Below, piece after piece: positions 10,595-19,660 of a DNA stretch of 56,808 nucleotides (position 1 is its first letter; the number at the start of each line of letters is the position of its first letter). The stretch covers positions 116,771 through 173,578 of the forward strand of contig PDIP01000053.1 in NCBI GenBank assembly GCA_002811645.1, given 5' to 3'. The notes under the pieces were generated by a model, which saw only the letters and a program-made list of their open reading frames with translations, was not told the DNA's origin and did no database searches. Both the position numbers and the translations under genes were made by a program. Source of the DNA: Corallochytrium limacisporum. Its lineage: Eukaryota; Opisthokonta.

Positions 10595-12247
10595 ATGAGC
10601 GGGCAACACATTGAGACCAAAGGGAGTCCCAAATCGGTAACTGTGAAGTTGGTTAAGCATGGTCGTCCGTCCCAGGTTACCCAGAGAGTGAGGATTACGC
10701 CCCGACTTGTCTTCTTAAGATTATTAGTGGCAGCACCTATCATTGTGCGATATGGTGCACATGCATTGGCTTTCGGGTCTGCTCTGTACACGGTTTGGAC
10801 GTCATACATTGATCCCACTGTGAGCATCTGGGACGGCTTGGGCAAGGTCATGACCATCGGGATCTTGGCCTTGGGCTACGAGTACACCTGCCAGATCCAT
10901 GACCTACAGAACACTGGGAAAAAAGTTGGAGTGCATAAAGTCAAGCGGGGACACCTCAGCAACCACTCCTATGCGCATGCAGGCTTTGCCGCATCTGCTT
11001 ACCAGCTATGGAGCACCCCACCCTGGAATCGCTTCATTCACCAGTATCAGCCGTCCGTAGCCGAGCGTCTTGCTGCAAGTGCACACAACAGTGCTGCTAT
11101 GCATACCGTTGTTGAGAACTCACCAATCATTAGTGCATTTGGTAATTGGGCCCTGACCGACGCCAGTTCACCGAAGTCAGGAACCCTGGCGACCGAGTGG
11201 GACATATGGGTCGGGGACTCGTTAGCCGATCTGTTGGTCGAAGGGCCGGTCGACCTCGCAGAGCTGCATAAGGGTATGCGTATTGCCCATGGTCCTATGA
11301 ATCTGAATATCGGAGAACGGATCGGCCGACCCGGCATGTACGAGAAACTGCAGAAATTGAGTGAGACCCAACAGGGTGGAGTAGCACCGTGTGACTGGCT
11401 CGAACGCTTTGCCAAGACCACAACCTTTGCCAACGAACTGCTAGACGGGAAGAGCTTCGAAGAGGCTTATACTGCAATGGAGGCATGTAGCGGCTGGGAC
11501 GACTGGCGTGTGGACGATGAGCGCCGACGGACGGAAGGCGGGTCCCGCAGTACGAAGCATGGAGATGGACTGCCTGTGGCGGACCTCGAGGTGCTCTTTG
11601 ATGTCAAGAGCACACGTCTTGGATCACAAGTATTGGGCAATCTTGTTCGGTCGGTGAATCGTTTGGGTATCCGTGTCATTGCCATAATGAGCTTTACCAC
11701 GGAGAATCTTGACGGACTCGAGGATGTCTTTGGAGAGCACGAACCATTGGGAGCCACGCAGGTTGTCCTCAAAGCCGACGGCAGCACAGTGTTCTGCGAA
11801 TACCCCGCTCCGAAACCGTATTATCTCTACTACCATGCAACCCACATCTTTGCGGACGCCAAGGCTGGCCTGGTGCCCAAGGGTCGTCACATTCTGACGG
11901 ATGCTGCTGTGCTAGTAAAGGAGCCGCCCTGGTACATGTACCGAGGCGTCAGACTGCATATGGAGTCGTACTCTATCAACCAAGTCACCATAGAGTCATT
12001 CAGGAGACTTGTCCGGGACTTTGATATCAAGCTCGGATGTTTTCTGCAGGAGCGTCGTCTAGACCACAAGGCTCTTGAAGTGATATTTGAGGCAGCTGAC
12101 AAGCATAGTGATGTGCTACAACTTGGAGTTGCGTACGGAGGACCCACCGATCGCACTCATGACGACCTGGGCCCAACTTTCCTGTCCTCTACCGCAAGCT
12201 TCGGCTTTGCAGAAATCCTGTCTCTACCTCATTGGTCTTACCCTTAA
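10595..12247 (+). CDS. Unknown membrane-associated protein, 550 residues
   Basis: I do not recognise this protein. It starts with a basic, Val-rich 35-residue segment, then hydrophobic stretches (about 37-75 and 85-103) that could give two or three membrane passes or one hairpin. From about residue 105 it looks soluble. There is a hydrophilic patch DWRVDDERRRTEGG near 310-325, then alternating hydrophobic strands and helices to the C-terminus (DLEVLFDVKSTRL, GIRVIAIMSFT, DIKLGCFLQERR, SDVLQLGVAYGGPTD) suggesting an alpha/beta fold. No catalytic motif is evident. The 83 bp gap to convergent PEX3 and consistent protein-like composition across 550 codons argue that it is a real gene. A link to membranes or peroxisomes is only guessed from neighbours. 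Confidence 0.8.
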   Translation: MSGQHIETKGSPKSVTVKLVKHGRPSQVTQRVRITPRLVFLRLLVAAPIIVRYGAHALAFGSALYTVWTSYIDPTVSIWDGLGKVMTIGILALGYEYTCQIHDLQNTGKKVGVHKVKRGHLSNHSYAHAGFAASAYQLWSTPPWNRFIHQYQPSVAERLAASAHNSAAMHTVVENSPIISAFGNWALTDASSPKSGTLATEWDIWVGDSLADLLVEGPVDLAELHKGMRIAHGPMNLNIGERIGRPGMYEKLQKLSETQQGGVAPCDWLERFAKTTTFANELLDGKSFEEAYTAMEACSGWDDWRVDDERRRTEGGSRSTKHGDGLPVADLEVLFDVKSTRLGSQVLGNLVRSVNRLGIRVIAIMSFTTENLDGLEDVFGEHEPLGATQVVLKADGSTVFCEYPAPKPYYLYYHATHIFADAKAGLVPKGRHILTDAAVLVKEPPWYMYRGVRLHMESYSINQVTIESFRRLVRDFDIKLGCFLQERRLDHKALEVIFEAADKHSDVLQLGVAYGGPTDRTHDDLGPTFLSSTASFGFAEILSLPHWSYP

Positions 12248-12330
12248 GCGAATATTCAATCTATTCATATCTATTTCTGTTTATATCGCTACTGCTATCC
12301 ATGACTTGAAGCATTGATCGTACATTTTCA

Positions 12331-13458
12331 CTATAGCCGATCTGCCGCCTTCGAGTACACAAGGGCGCAAAACTCTTCCAGTGCCTTCAGATTTAGCAGC
12401 CGTTCCACGGCCTGTCCCTGCATCGATGCAGACGACGAAGAGTCAATCATAGATTCCAGCTGTGCCCGCACGACGGGAATGATCTTAGCCAAGGGCTTTT
12501 CCATCTCTTCCACTTCGATGATGTGCGACTCACCTGCCTTCGCCCGGTGGTACATACCCATTTCCGAGCAAATCTGGTCATGGTAGTAGCAGACTTCACT
12601 GCTCACACAGCCCTTCACAGTTGTAGCAAAGTTGACTGTGGCAAGATAGGCACGCAGTTCGAGGATCCACAACAGTAAACGACGCCTCCGAGCCGCACTA
12701 ACAGCCTCTCGATCCTCCTCTTGCATTCCCTTCATTGCGACACCCATAGCCTGCTCGTCGCTCTTGGGCAGAAGATAGTACCCGAGGCCACCATATGTTC
12801 TCTGCGAATTTGTAAACACCTCGTTTTGGATACCCTCCAACTCTGCAAGGATGCGGTCCGGATCCATGCGCTCCTTCAGGCTAATGTCGTTCATGGTCCA
12901 AACAGCGCTCATTCGAGCCTGAGACACAATATCCTTGACGCCACTCTCCAGTAGATAGCGTGCCATAAGCAAAAACGCCTTTTGGTCCGGTTCATCGGCC
13001 AACGAGGCTGCTGCGTTGTCTGGTTCCCGACTGTAATCATTGTACAAATGTCTCCCAATGATGTTGATCTGAATGCGGAACAGAACCATCAGCAGGACTA
13101 CCGAATAGCATGAAGCAATAAGACCGGCGAAAGTTTCCGTCTTCAAGCTGTTCCAAACTTTGATCTTGGCTTCGCCCTTGAGCTCCCCTCCCCGGAGTTG
13201 GGTTAGATATTCCTCGATCTTTAACTCTTTCCTCAGACACTCCCGCAAAGCAGGAAGCAAGCTGCGGACAATGTCATCTGCAGTCTCCTGGTTAGCCACA
13301 AAGGTTTTTTTGAGGCGTTCGTACGCACGCTTTTCCTTCTGCGACTCGGCCATGTCATTAAGGCGATACCCGGCATATTTATATACACCGTATCCAGCGG
13401 CAACCACCGCACCAAGAGCCATGAATTTACCGCGATGGCGGTTCCAGAATGAACTCAT
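12331..13458 (-). CDS. PEX3: Peroxin-3, peroxisomal membrane biogenesis factor
   Basis: PEX3 anchors PEX19 at the peroxisome or ER membrane and inserts peroxisomal membrane proteins. The 375-residue length is typical. The N-terminus has the family signature: a short FWNRHRGK basic segment, a hydrophobic anchor (about 13-30, GAVVAAGYGVYKYAG), then the PEX19-binding helices with LLPALRECL and the conserved block WNSLKTETF ... VLLMVLFRIQINIIGRHLY near 95-140, which matches the WEDLK ... LLRVQLNIIGGY pattern of animal PEX3. The remaining all-helical region continues to the C-terminus. Single exon, ATG directly before the WN motif. Convergent with the unknown membrane protein, divergent from APC10. 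Presence implies the organism has peroxisomes. Confidence 0.93.
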   Translation of the reverse strand: MSSFWNRHRGKFMALGAVVAAGYGVYKYAGYRLNDMAESQKEKRAYERLKKTFVANQETADDIVRSLLPALRECLRKELKIEEYLTQLRGGELKGEAKIKVWNSLKTETFAGLIASCYSVVLLMVLFRIQINIIGRHLYNDYSREPDNAAASLADEPDQKAFLLMARYLLESGVKDIVSQARMSAVWTMNDISLKERMDPDRILAELEGIQNEVFTNSQRTYGGLGYYLLPKSDEQAMGVAMKGMQEEDREAVSAARRRRLLLWILELRAYLATVNFATTVKGCVSSEVCYYHDQICSEMGMYHRAKAGESHIIEVEEMEKPLAKIIPVVRAQLESMIDSSSSASMQGQAVERLLNLKALEEFCALVYSKAADRL

Positions 13459-14092
13459 GGCTGTGTAAATCTATAAGTGAATCTCGAAAACAAAATTCAT
13501 ACCGTGCTCATTTCCAGACAGTCTATTGTCCACCGCAAGATATCCTAAACGTTGAAGCAAACTTCGAAAATAATCTCCAACCTCTAGAATTCATTCTTCA
13601 AGGACCATTCTTCTGAGCTGTTTCTACACGATGTCCTCAAACCAAACAGAAATCTCAAATGAAATAAACAGACATCTAATTGTGGAACACGAATCACTCC
13701 AGCCGGCTCCGTATGCAGCAGATGGGCCCTCCCTTGGTTATATTCTTACTTCGCAGTATATTCTTACTTCGCAGGTGGGTTCGCCACTATTTTTAGACGG
13801 TGAGGGAAAACTCGGTTCATTTAGTACCAAAGCCATAGTGAATGCAGGGCACCAGAGGCGTCGACCAACATTGGGATTCCCGAAGGGGGGGGGGCCGGCT
13901 TTGCGCGCGAAAGTCAGCGAAAGCAGACTGCGCACCGCTGTGGTACAAAACGCTGAGGGGTTCCACAACGACTCGTACACATGGAGCATTCATCAAGAAA
14001 CTAACAAATTGGCTGATCATTTGAGGTGAAACAATTATGTAAATTTCACGAGGTGATTATATCATATTTTACTTGGGAATTACACAAGGGTC
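13459..14092. other. Divergent interval between PEX3 and APC10
   Basis: Contains both promoters. A 132-codon open frame (13631-14029, plus) exists, but its translation is repetitive (YILTSQ twice, from an 18 bp tandem duplication), crosses a G10 run and has no recognisable domain, so I do not call it a gene. It could include a 5' untranslated exon of APC10. Confidence 0.4.
13739..13774. repeat. 18 bp tandem duplication
   Basis: Two perfect copies of TATATTCTTACTTCGCAG. Each ends in a pyrimidine-rich CAG, resembling a 3' splice acceptor, and the second is followed by GTGGGT, which resembles a donor. Confidence 0.9.
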
Positions 14093-15088
14093 ATGCCGGT
14101 GACAAATCCAAAGAACTTGGAAATTTATAGTCCATTTTTTGCCAAGGAACATGTACAATGGTCTCAGAATGTGATGTCAGTACTCGATCTGGCAGTTGAC
14201 CAGGTGGAGCGAGACCAGATGGACGATGCTGCGTCTAGCACTCGGGATCATGAAAGTGAATCTACCCCCGCCGAGGCGTCCGAGCAGAGAGTGGAAGCTA
14301 TGGAAATGGTTGGCCGGGGCCCCAGACAGGGTACAAGACCCGGTGGAATTCTTCACACCAGTACCATGGATATGGATATCACCGGTGCTGGTGTACTCGG
14401 CTGGGACGATCCAGATGACAGAGAGATGGCTGGAGACACACAACTTAGTATGGCGGATGACAACGGCACGGATCATTTGACTGAAGGACTTGTCACCACC
14501 ACCGTTGTGGAAAGCGATCAAGATATCTCTGAGGAACAGGCAGAGATCCGCAGGCACCACGAAGAGGCCCTCAAGTCTGGATCTCTTCGTGAGGTTGGTA
14601 TTGTTGGCCGCTGGACGGTCAGCAGTGCAAAGAACGGCATGGGTGTCAACAATCTGAGGGACGGTGATCTCACGTCATTCTGGCAGAGCGACGGCGTGCA
14701 GCCGCACAGTATCGATGTACAGTTCCCCCGTCGAATCAACATATCCATGCTCCGCTTTTATATCAATTATCCAGGTGATGAAAGCTATACCCCACAGCGC
14801 CTCAATATCTTTGCCGGTACGCACTTTCACGATCTGCACCTGGTGAGCGAGATCGAACTCAGTGAGCCATCGGGATGGGTGAGTGTGAGCATGGGAGTGA
14901 ACAAAAAGGGCATCGGACACCTGCCGTTGAGCTGTCATCATGTACAGATCTTGGTCCTCTCAAACCATCTCAACGGTCGCGATACACACGTCCGACAGGT
15001 CGAAATCTGGGGACCACGCCGACCATTGAACCCACAAGTGCCCAAGTTTAAGAACGAACACATGCGATTATCGTGCACCTTGCGGTGA
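14093..15088 (+). CDS. ANAPC10: Anaphase-promoting complex subunit 10 (DOC1) with an extended N-terminus
   Basis: APC10 helps the APC/C recognise D-box substrates at mitotic exit. The DOC domain occupies about residues 160-310 of 331: REVGIVGRWTVSSAKNG, NLRDGDLTSFWQSDGVQPHSIDVQF, INISMLRFYINYPGDESYTPQ and FAGTHFHDL are all classic APC10 blocks. The protein ends in LR. The family uses a C-terminal Ile-Arg tail to bind the TPR subunit CDC27/APC3, and Leu-Arg may be a conservative variant. The first 160 residues are unusual: acidic, Ser/Thr/Asp/Met-rich and probably disordered, whereas animal APC10 is about 185 residues in total. An internal Met (residue 28) is an alternative start. Only 57 bp separate its stop from that of the next gene. 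Confidence 0.92.
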   Translation: MPVTNPKNLEIYSPFFAKEHVQWSQNVMSVLDLAVDQVERDQMDDAASSTRDHESESTPAEASEQRVEAMEMVGRGPRQGTRPGGILHTSTMDMDITGAGVLGWDDPDDREMAGDTQLSMADDNGTDHLTEGLVTTTVVESDQDISEEQAEIRRHHEEALKSGSLREVGIVGRWTVSSAKNGMGVNNLRDGDLTSFWQSDGVQPHSIDVQFPRRINISMLRFYINYPGDESYTPQRLNIFAGTHFHDLHLVSEIELSEPSGWVSVSMGVNKKGIGHLPLSCHHVQILVLSNHLNGRDTHVRQVEIWGPRRPLNPQVPKFKNEHMRLSCTLR

Positions 15089-15145
15089 TCGTCTCCATTG
15101 TCCATACACATATAAACATAACCATTCTTTAATATTCTATTGATC

Positions 15146-15607
15146 CTATGCTGCTGGAGTCTGTTCTCCGTACGCGAAACACTTGGCAATGTAAATACCG
15201 GATCCCCCCCAGTTCTCAGTGACTGCAAACATAATGAACCTAGCCAGCACCGGCGGCGAGACATCCCAAAGAAAGTCACCAGCACGGTGCTCAATCTCTT
15301 GGTCCACAAGCATATGAAAATTTGACTTGTCCTCGCTCAACACATTTGAACAGGAGATGGTGATATGTTTGGGGTTCTGGTTGTTCTCACCGTGCAGAAA
15401 GATCCCTACTCGCTCTAACTTTGTCGTCTCGGACAGCTCGAACACTACGTACTGCGGCAGGGGCTCTCCAACAGAAGAAAACCAAACAATTGAAGAATCT
15501 TTCGACAAAAGATTGCTACACCGGCTCTCATGGTGGTATTGACTGGTGAACTCGGCAATACGACCCCCATTGGCCTCTAGGGTCAGGTTCTTCATGATTT
15601 TGGCCAT
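15146..15607 (-). CDS. Small DOC / F5-8C-like (galactose-binding-like) beta-sandwich protein
   Basis: 153 residues forming essentially one domain. The order of segments fits the galactose-binding-like jelly roll shared by DOC and discoidin domains: a strand with CSNLLSKDSSIVWFSS (the equivalent of the N-L-D-G-x-x-x-T-x-W loop), PQYVVFELSETTKLERVGIFLHG, NPKHITISCS, a ligand-face loop, ARFIMFAVTENWGG, and a closing strand YIAKCFAYGE. No signal peptide or membrane segment, so it is probably intracellular. Candidate relatives are small DOC-like proteins such as IFT25 or NR2C2AP, but I cannot choose. It lies tail to tail with APC10, another DOC-fold protein, 57 bp away. Confidence 0.65.
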   Translation of the reverse strand: MAKIMKNLTLEANGGRIAEFTSQYHHESRCSNLLSKDSSIVWFSSVGEPLPQYVVFELSETTKLERVGIFLHGENNQNPKHITISCSNVLSEDKSNFHMLVDQEIEHRAGDFLWDVSPPVLARFIMFAVTENWGGSGIYIAKCFAYGEQTPAA

Positions 15608-16192
15608 GGTTGCATATACGCTCTGCGTATCAAACGATTACACAGAAGCGAGAACTATCAACAACCTGACAGCAGATAAATCCTTGGTGTCTATCTTTGG
15701 TGTCTTTATAGGGCTTCTCAGCAATGGCATGAAGCAGTGGTCATTATTGCCTTTTAAACCTTATAAAAGATATGCCGAGAATTACTCTTATTCCATCTAT
15801 CCCCGGCCTTTCGCGCTACTAAACCCCTTCGCCTCCAATCAACCCGCGCTCTCTCATCTTATGCAACAACAGGCCGCCTAGCCAACGCACTCGACCCCCC
15901 CCCCCGGGGGGGGGGGCCGGTCTCCAGCAGTCGCGTGGGCTGGTTTTTGAACAAGAGTGGGGCCGTCAAGACTGCGGAGGAGAAATATGTTATCATTCAC
16001 GGATTCAAAAGTTAGTTCAATTTTAGAGCAAAGAGTAGTATTATGAAAGCTATTCAAATTCCTAAGGGTAACCACTGAGCTAATTTTTTGTACAACAAGT
16101 CTAGATCAATAGTAATTTGCGAGACTTGGGAAGACAGAACGGGACGAAGTCATGACCTAACCCAGTATAGTTAGACACATTGCCGAACAACA
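15608..16192. other. Divergent promoter interval with a C/G palindrome
   Basis: Upstream region of the DOC-like gene (minus) and the 430-residue gene (plus). AT-rich except for the C11-G11 palindrome. No gene visible. Confidence 0.4.
15895..15916. repeat. Perfect C11-G11 palindrome
   Basis: Eleven Cs followed directly by eleven Gs, a self-complementary block. Either strand can fold on itself or form a quadruplex or i-motif. Confidence 0.85.
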
Positions 16193-17485
16193 ATGTCAAT
16201 AGTACAGATTGCGTCCCGTGGTATGGGCCAAGTTGGTCTCAAGCAGTTGGCTAGCGTTCCAGCGAGCCTGTGCGTGGTACGGCATATGAGTTTGGGCCCC
16301 TTGGTCCAGGATGACCGCTTCGTCATGCACACAAGCCAAAATATTACAAGTGCCGACAAAGCCCGGGTTTTGCCCAATGTGACATCAATCCTGCGAGAGT
16401 TGGCCAAGCAGTGCGTGGAAAATACGATGATGATCGATGTAGAGGCCAGTGACTTCGTAGTCGAACTTGCCAGGCGGTCAAGAGAGTCAAACTTCAATCT
16501 CGGCCCAGTTGCGCATTCATATGCTCTGGCATGGACAAAGATGGCTGAGTTCGAGGATTTGTATCAGAAGGCATTAAGTGAGAACCAAATGACTCCAGGA
16601 AATGCTATTTGGGCCAGTATACATACTGGATTAGGTCGAAGCAAGGGAAATCAGCTTAGAGATCTCGCATCTAAAGTCTCTGCAAGCGACAATGAGGACC
16701 TCGTTGGTCTGTCCAGAAGTACTGAGGCGGCTCACATCATTTCCAGCGGCAAGTTTGCCACCTACACCGAAGGTTTGGCGGAATTGAATAGTGACACTTA
16801 CACCTCGCTCTTCAGCCAGCTCCGTGACGAGGCAACAAAATGCAGAGTCGTGCAGGAACGCACGGAGGTGGTGGACTTCCTGCTACGCTTCCCGACTGGT
16901 GAACACAATGATCTGGCCAAAGAATTGCTTGCAGGTAACGCAGAGCTGATCGCAGACACTATCCGTAAGTCTCCGGTCACTGCAGAGGTTGGCCCCTTGG
17001 TTTCAATTGTCCAGTATTACGGTGAACTCAGCCACTACAATGCCCTTGTGCTTGAGGCTCACAAGGCTGGCCTAGAAAAGATCCGTGAGGCGATGGCAGA
17101 GGTTCGATTCTCACTGGCCCGTCGCAATAAGGAACCTTTGATTCACTGTTTGAAGGAATGGCAGGTGGACCCTTCAGCGACCTACATCAAATTGAACCGC
17201 GACTTTGCGAAGCTCGAAGGTGAGGCAAAGCTTGATGGGGTAGCTTTCAGGGAAAGGTACGGCTTTGGCGGGAATCGGTCAGCAGCAGAGATGCGTAAGG
17301 CTTGGAAGCAACGTCGTCAGCGTAAACGGGAGGGTCGCCCACCTCTTAGTGTTCTACCAAAGGAACCGTTTAGTCCTGCAACGATTAGTAGGGAAACCAT
17401 CGACCCCTCTTACACTCTCCCGGAGGATGTGCGCCAGGAGATTGTCCTGAAGCGGACCGGTGAGAAGGCGCAATCAGCAGAGTGA
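16193..17485 (+). CDS. Unknown helical protein, probably mitochondrial, 430 residues
   Basis: Not recognised. Residues 1-40 lack acids until about 39, hold several Arg and Lys, and can form an amphipathic helix, consistent with a mitochondrial presequence. The bulk (60-340) is predicted all-helical, with repeated short helix-turn-helix units of about 35 residues (for example AWTKMAEFEDLYQKALSEN and AIWASIHTGLGRS), vaguely like an alpha-solenoid. There is no transmembrane segment. The C-terminal 90 residues are basic (AWKQRRQRKREGRPP), which could bind RNA. Full-length open frame with an ATG in AACAATG context. A role in mitochondrial RNA or ribosome biology is only a guess. Confidence 0.75.
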   Translation: MSIVQIASRGMGQVGLKQLASVPASLCVVRHMSLGPLVQDDRFVMHTSQNITSADKARVLPNVTSILRELAKQCVENTMMIDVEASDFVVELARRSRESNFNLGPVAHSYALAWTKMAEFEDLYQKALSENQMTPGNAIWASIHTGLGRSKGNQLRDLASKVSASDNEDLVGLSRSTEAAHIISSGKFATYTEGLAELNSDTYTSLFSQLRDEATKCRVVQERTEVVDFLLRFPTGEHNDLAKELLAGNAELIADTIRKSPVTAEVGPLVSIVQYYGELSHYNALVLEAHKAGLEKIREAMAEVRFSLARRNKEPLIHCLKEWQVDPSATYIKLNRDFAKLEGEAKLDGVAFRERYGFGGNRSAAEMRKAWKQRRQRKREGRPPLSVLPKEPFSPATISRETIDPSYTLPEDVRQEIVLKRTGEKAQSAE

Positions 17486-17652
17486 CAGTTCTCGATGCAG
17501 CTCAGAGCTCCGCTGAACTGGGTGACATGAAATTCACGTAGAGATCGAAATATATTGCAATGCTATACTCAGAACAGAGAAAGAAGTTTATATGTGTGTT
17601 ACCAACGTACGAGTGAACAAGTTTCAAACAAATCAATAGTCTCCGCTTGCTT

Positions 17653-18144
17653 TTAGAGGAGAATGAGGAGCATAAGAGAGAACCCCGCCAGTACGCCAGA
17701 GGGCAAACCCATAATGCTACCATCACCGTTGTCGTCCGGGGTATTGTCGTCTTCGGTGGGGTTATCGTTGGGGGTATTGTCATTGGTATCGTCAATGATG
17801 TCGTCATCAGGTGATGACACGGTAACCTTTACCTTCATTCCGTTCTCGCAGTGGTTGGCCACCGTGCAAATGAAAAAGTGATCTCCCTCTGCCAAGTTCG
17901 TGGCGTTCGCAACTCCGCCAGGACTGGTGTTGGCGATCACCTGCACAACGGAGGCCGAGCAACTGTTGGCACTGACTTCAAGCACGTTATGCCTACCAGT
18001 CCACTGGAATCTCACTGTTTCACCCTTACTAACCGTCAGGTCATCATAGCTTGTGATAAACCACTCGATGTCGAGACCCACGACCACACATGACCAAACG
18101 GCAAGTACAGCCAACTGTGTTATCCCTATCAACCTTGTTCGCAT
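17653..18144 (-). CDS. Secreted, probably GPI-anchored phytocyanin-like blue copper protein
   Basis: 163 residues: signal peptide (1-24), one cupredoxin domain (about 25-110), an Asp/Asn/Thr/Pro-rich linker with repeated DDNTP units (about 112-141), and a C-terminal hydrophobic tail (about 147-163) without a cytosolic anchor, typical of GPI attachment. Copper ligands are in place: H52 in GRHNVLEV, then C93, H98 and M103 in FFICTVANHCENGMKV. C62 and C99 can form the disulfide typical of phytocyanins. This C-x4-H-C-x3-M pattern is the plant phytocyanin signature, and related domains occur in some fungal and protist surface proteins. Likely role: extracellular electron transfer or wall and surface chemistry. 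Convergent with the unknown 430-residue gene, 167 bp apart. Confidence 0.82.
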   Translation of the reverse strand: MRTRLIGITQLAVLAVWSCVVVGLDIEWFITSYDDLTVSKGETVRFQWTGRHNVLEVSANSCSASVVQVIANTSPGGVANATNLAEGDHFFICTVANHCENGMKVKVTVSSPDDDIIDDTNDNTPNDNPTEDDNTPDDNGDGSIMGLPSGVLAGFSLMLLILL

Positions 18145-19660
18145 CTTGTGTAGTATTTGAATCGACTCAGCGTTTCCAGTCTTTCAGCAACGATATCACT
18201 GTTTATGTGTACATCTCAGGCAATATCAATGTAATGGCTACTAAGGACAGATCTGATTCCAAATAGGTTCGCTGCAGGTGATGCTCCCGAGGGAGCGCCC
18301 TTTCCCCCCTCTTCCTACCCGTCTCCCTCGACCACCGCCGGCCCTCAGGGCACGCGCTATCTGAAGTGCCCCACAGCTCGCATCGTGAACCCGTGGCGTT
18401 CGTTGAACACATCAACGGGAGCCGAAAACGCAAACTTTCCGCGTGGTGGCTACGTTTCACTCGATCTCTGCGCACCCCCGAAGCCAAAGACACTCGCTGC
18501 CGCGAACGTGAACGACGGCAGGGGTTCCCGGCTTTCGGTCGCGGTCATTGACCACGGAAAGTGCCAGATCAGTGCAGTACATTTACTATGAAATCATTCG
18601 TGTCCGGTGAACCATCAACCGCTGACCCACCCCTTTCTCTCGCGTCCCTTCCATTCTCCCCATTCCCTCCCCGCTTCCCACTACGGGTCAATTTCTAAGC
18701 GGTTCGATTTTTCTCACTCGTACTTCTCCTTTCGGGTCGCGGTACAGCGTGTACCAAATGGGTGGTGCTTGGCAGGGTGACTACGACCCACTCGCATACC
18801 AACACAGCGCCAGAGGGTTCGAACTGTGGTGGGGCCATAAAGCGCCGGCTCGCTTTCTGCCCCGCTTGGTCCCGGTAGCCACGGTCCTCCGCTCTAGCGG
18901 CTCACCAAACCCGTGTTTCAGACTTTGCGAACACAGTACGTCGTGAGTCTACTGTGTATTCCTTGCCCTGCTGCTTCCGCATGCTCATGGGCCATCCAAA
19001 CTTCTCCAGAAGCGCGAAAACAACATGAGGAAGGCTGAGCTTCACATCCTTTGAAGTAGAAACCCACAAAAGTTTGGACCGATTGGGAAGATATGTACCA
19101 TCCTATTGAGTGTGATTCAGCGGATGCTCGTTTGTGAGAATAGGCAACACTATCTATATCGCTGCCCGTTGAGGGGATCTCCCCTGCCATTCATCATGGA
19201 GTGCAGATGTCGAGAAACGGTGGTTATAAACACCTTGAAAATAACACAGCGTTCGATGTATTGTTTGGAACATGTAAAATTTATTACGCATTTCACGAAA
19301 CTCGCGCAAAATGATTTGGAAAGGATGGTGTTGATTTCTAAAGGGTTCAAGCGTGGTGTGACCAGTAAAGCCAATCGCTGGAAGACATGATTGTGGTATT
19401 GTGTACAAAGATCACGTTTTGAGGAGACCCTCGTTGCGTAGCTAACCTGAAACAGAAGGGCAAGATAAAAACGTCTTTTGGATCTTAGAAGTCATGCTGC
19501 TTTCCGTCCACAATGGCAGTTGTGTCATCATGTACTTGTTACCCTATGATGATGAAACATGTACGGTATTAGTTAAGTGAATTAAGAAGAAAAGTATGCA
19601 AAGAGTGTTGGGGATGAATGATTGCAAAATCGGAAAAACATGAACGCATGCTTCAAGCCT
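18145..19660. other. 1.5 kb interval upstream of the cupredoxin gene and downstream of RPS5
   Basis: No convincing gene. Mixed GC-rich and pyrimidine-rich sequence up to about 18950, then AT-rich sequence forming the RPS5 3' region. A GGTTCGAA at about 18817 recalls a tRNA T-arm, but no cloverleaf could be built around it. Confidence 0.4.

Noticed and set aside
13631-14029. 132-codon open frame between PEX3 and APC10
   Set aside because: Starts with ATG but its translation includes a duplicated YILTSQ unit and a frame through a G10 run, with no domain. A splice from 13774 to the AG at 14088 would not keep the APC10 frame.
15546-15881. 111-codon open frame opposite the DOC-like gene start
   Set aside because: Overlaps the conserved DOC-like coding sequence on the other strand and has no domain of its own.
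18800-18850. tRNA-like T-arm GGTTCGAA
   Set aside because: No A-box or acceptor stem at proper distance; the B-box does not continue with the expected bases.
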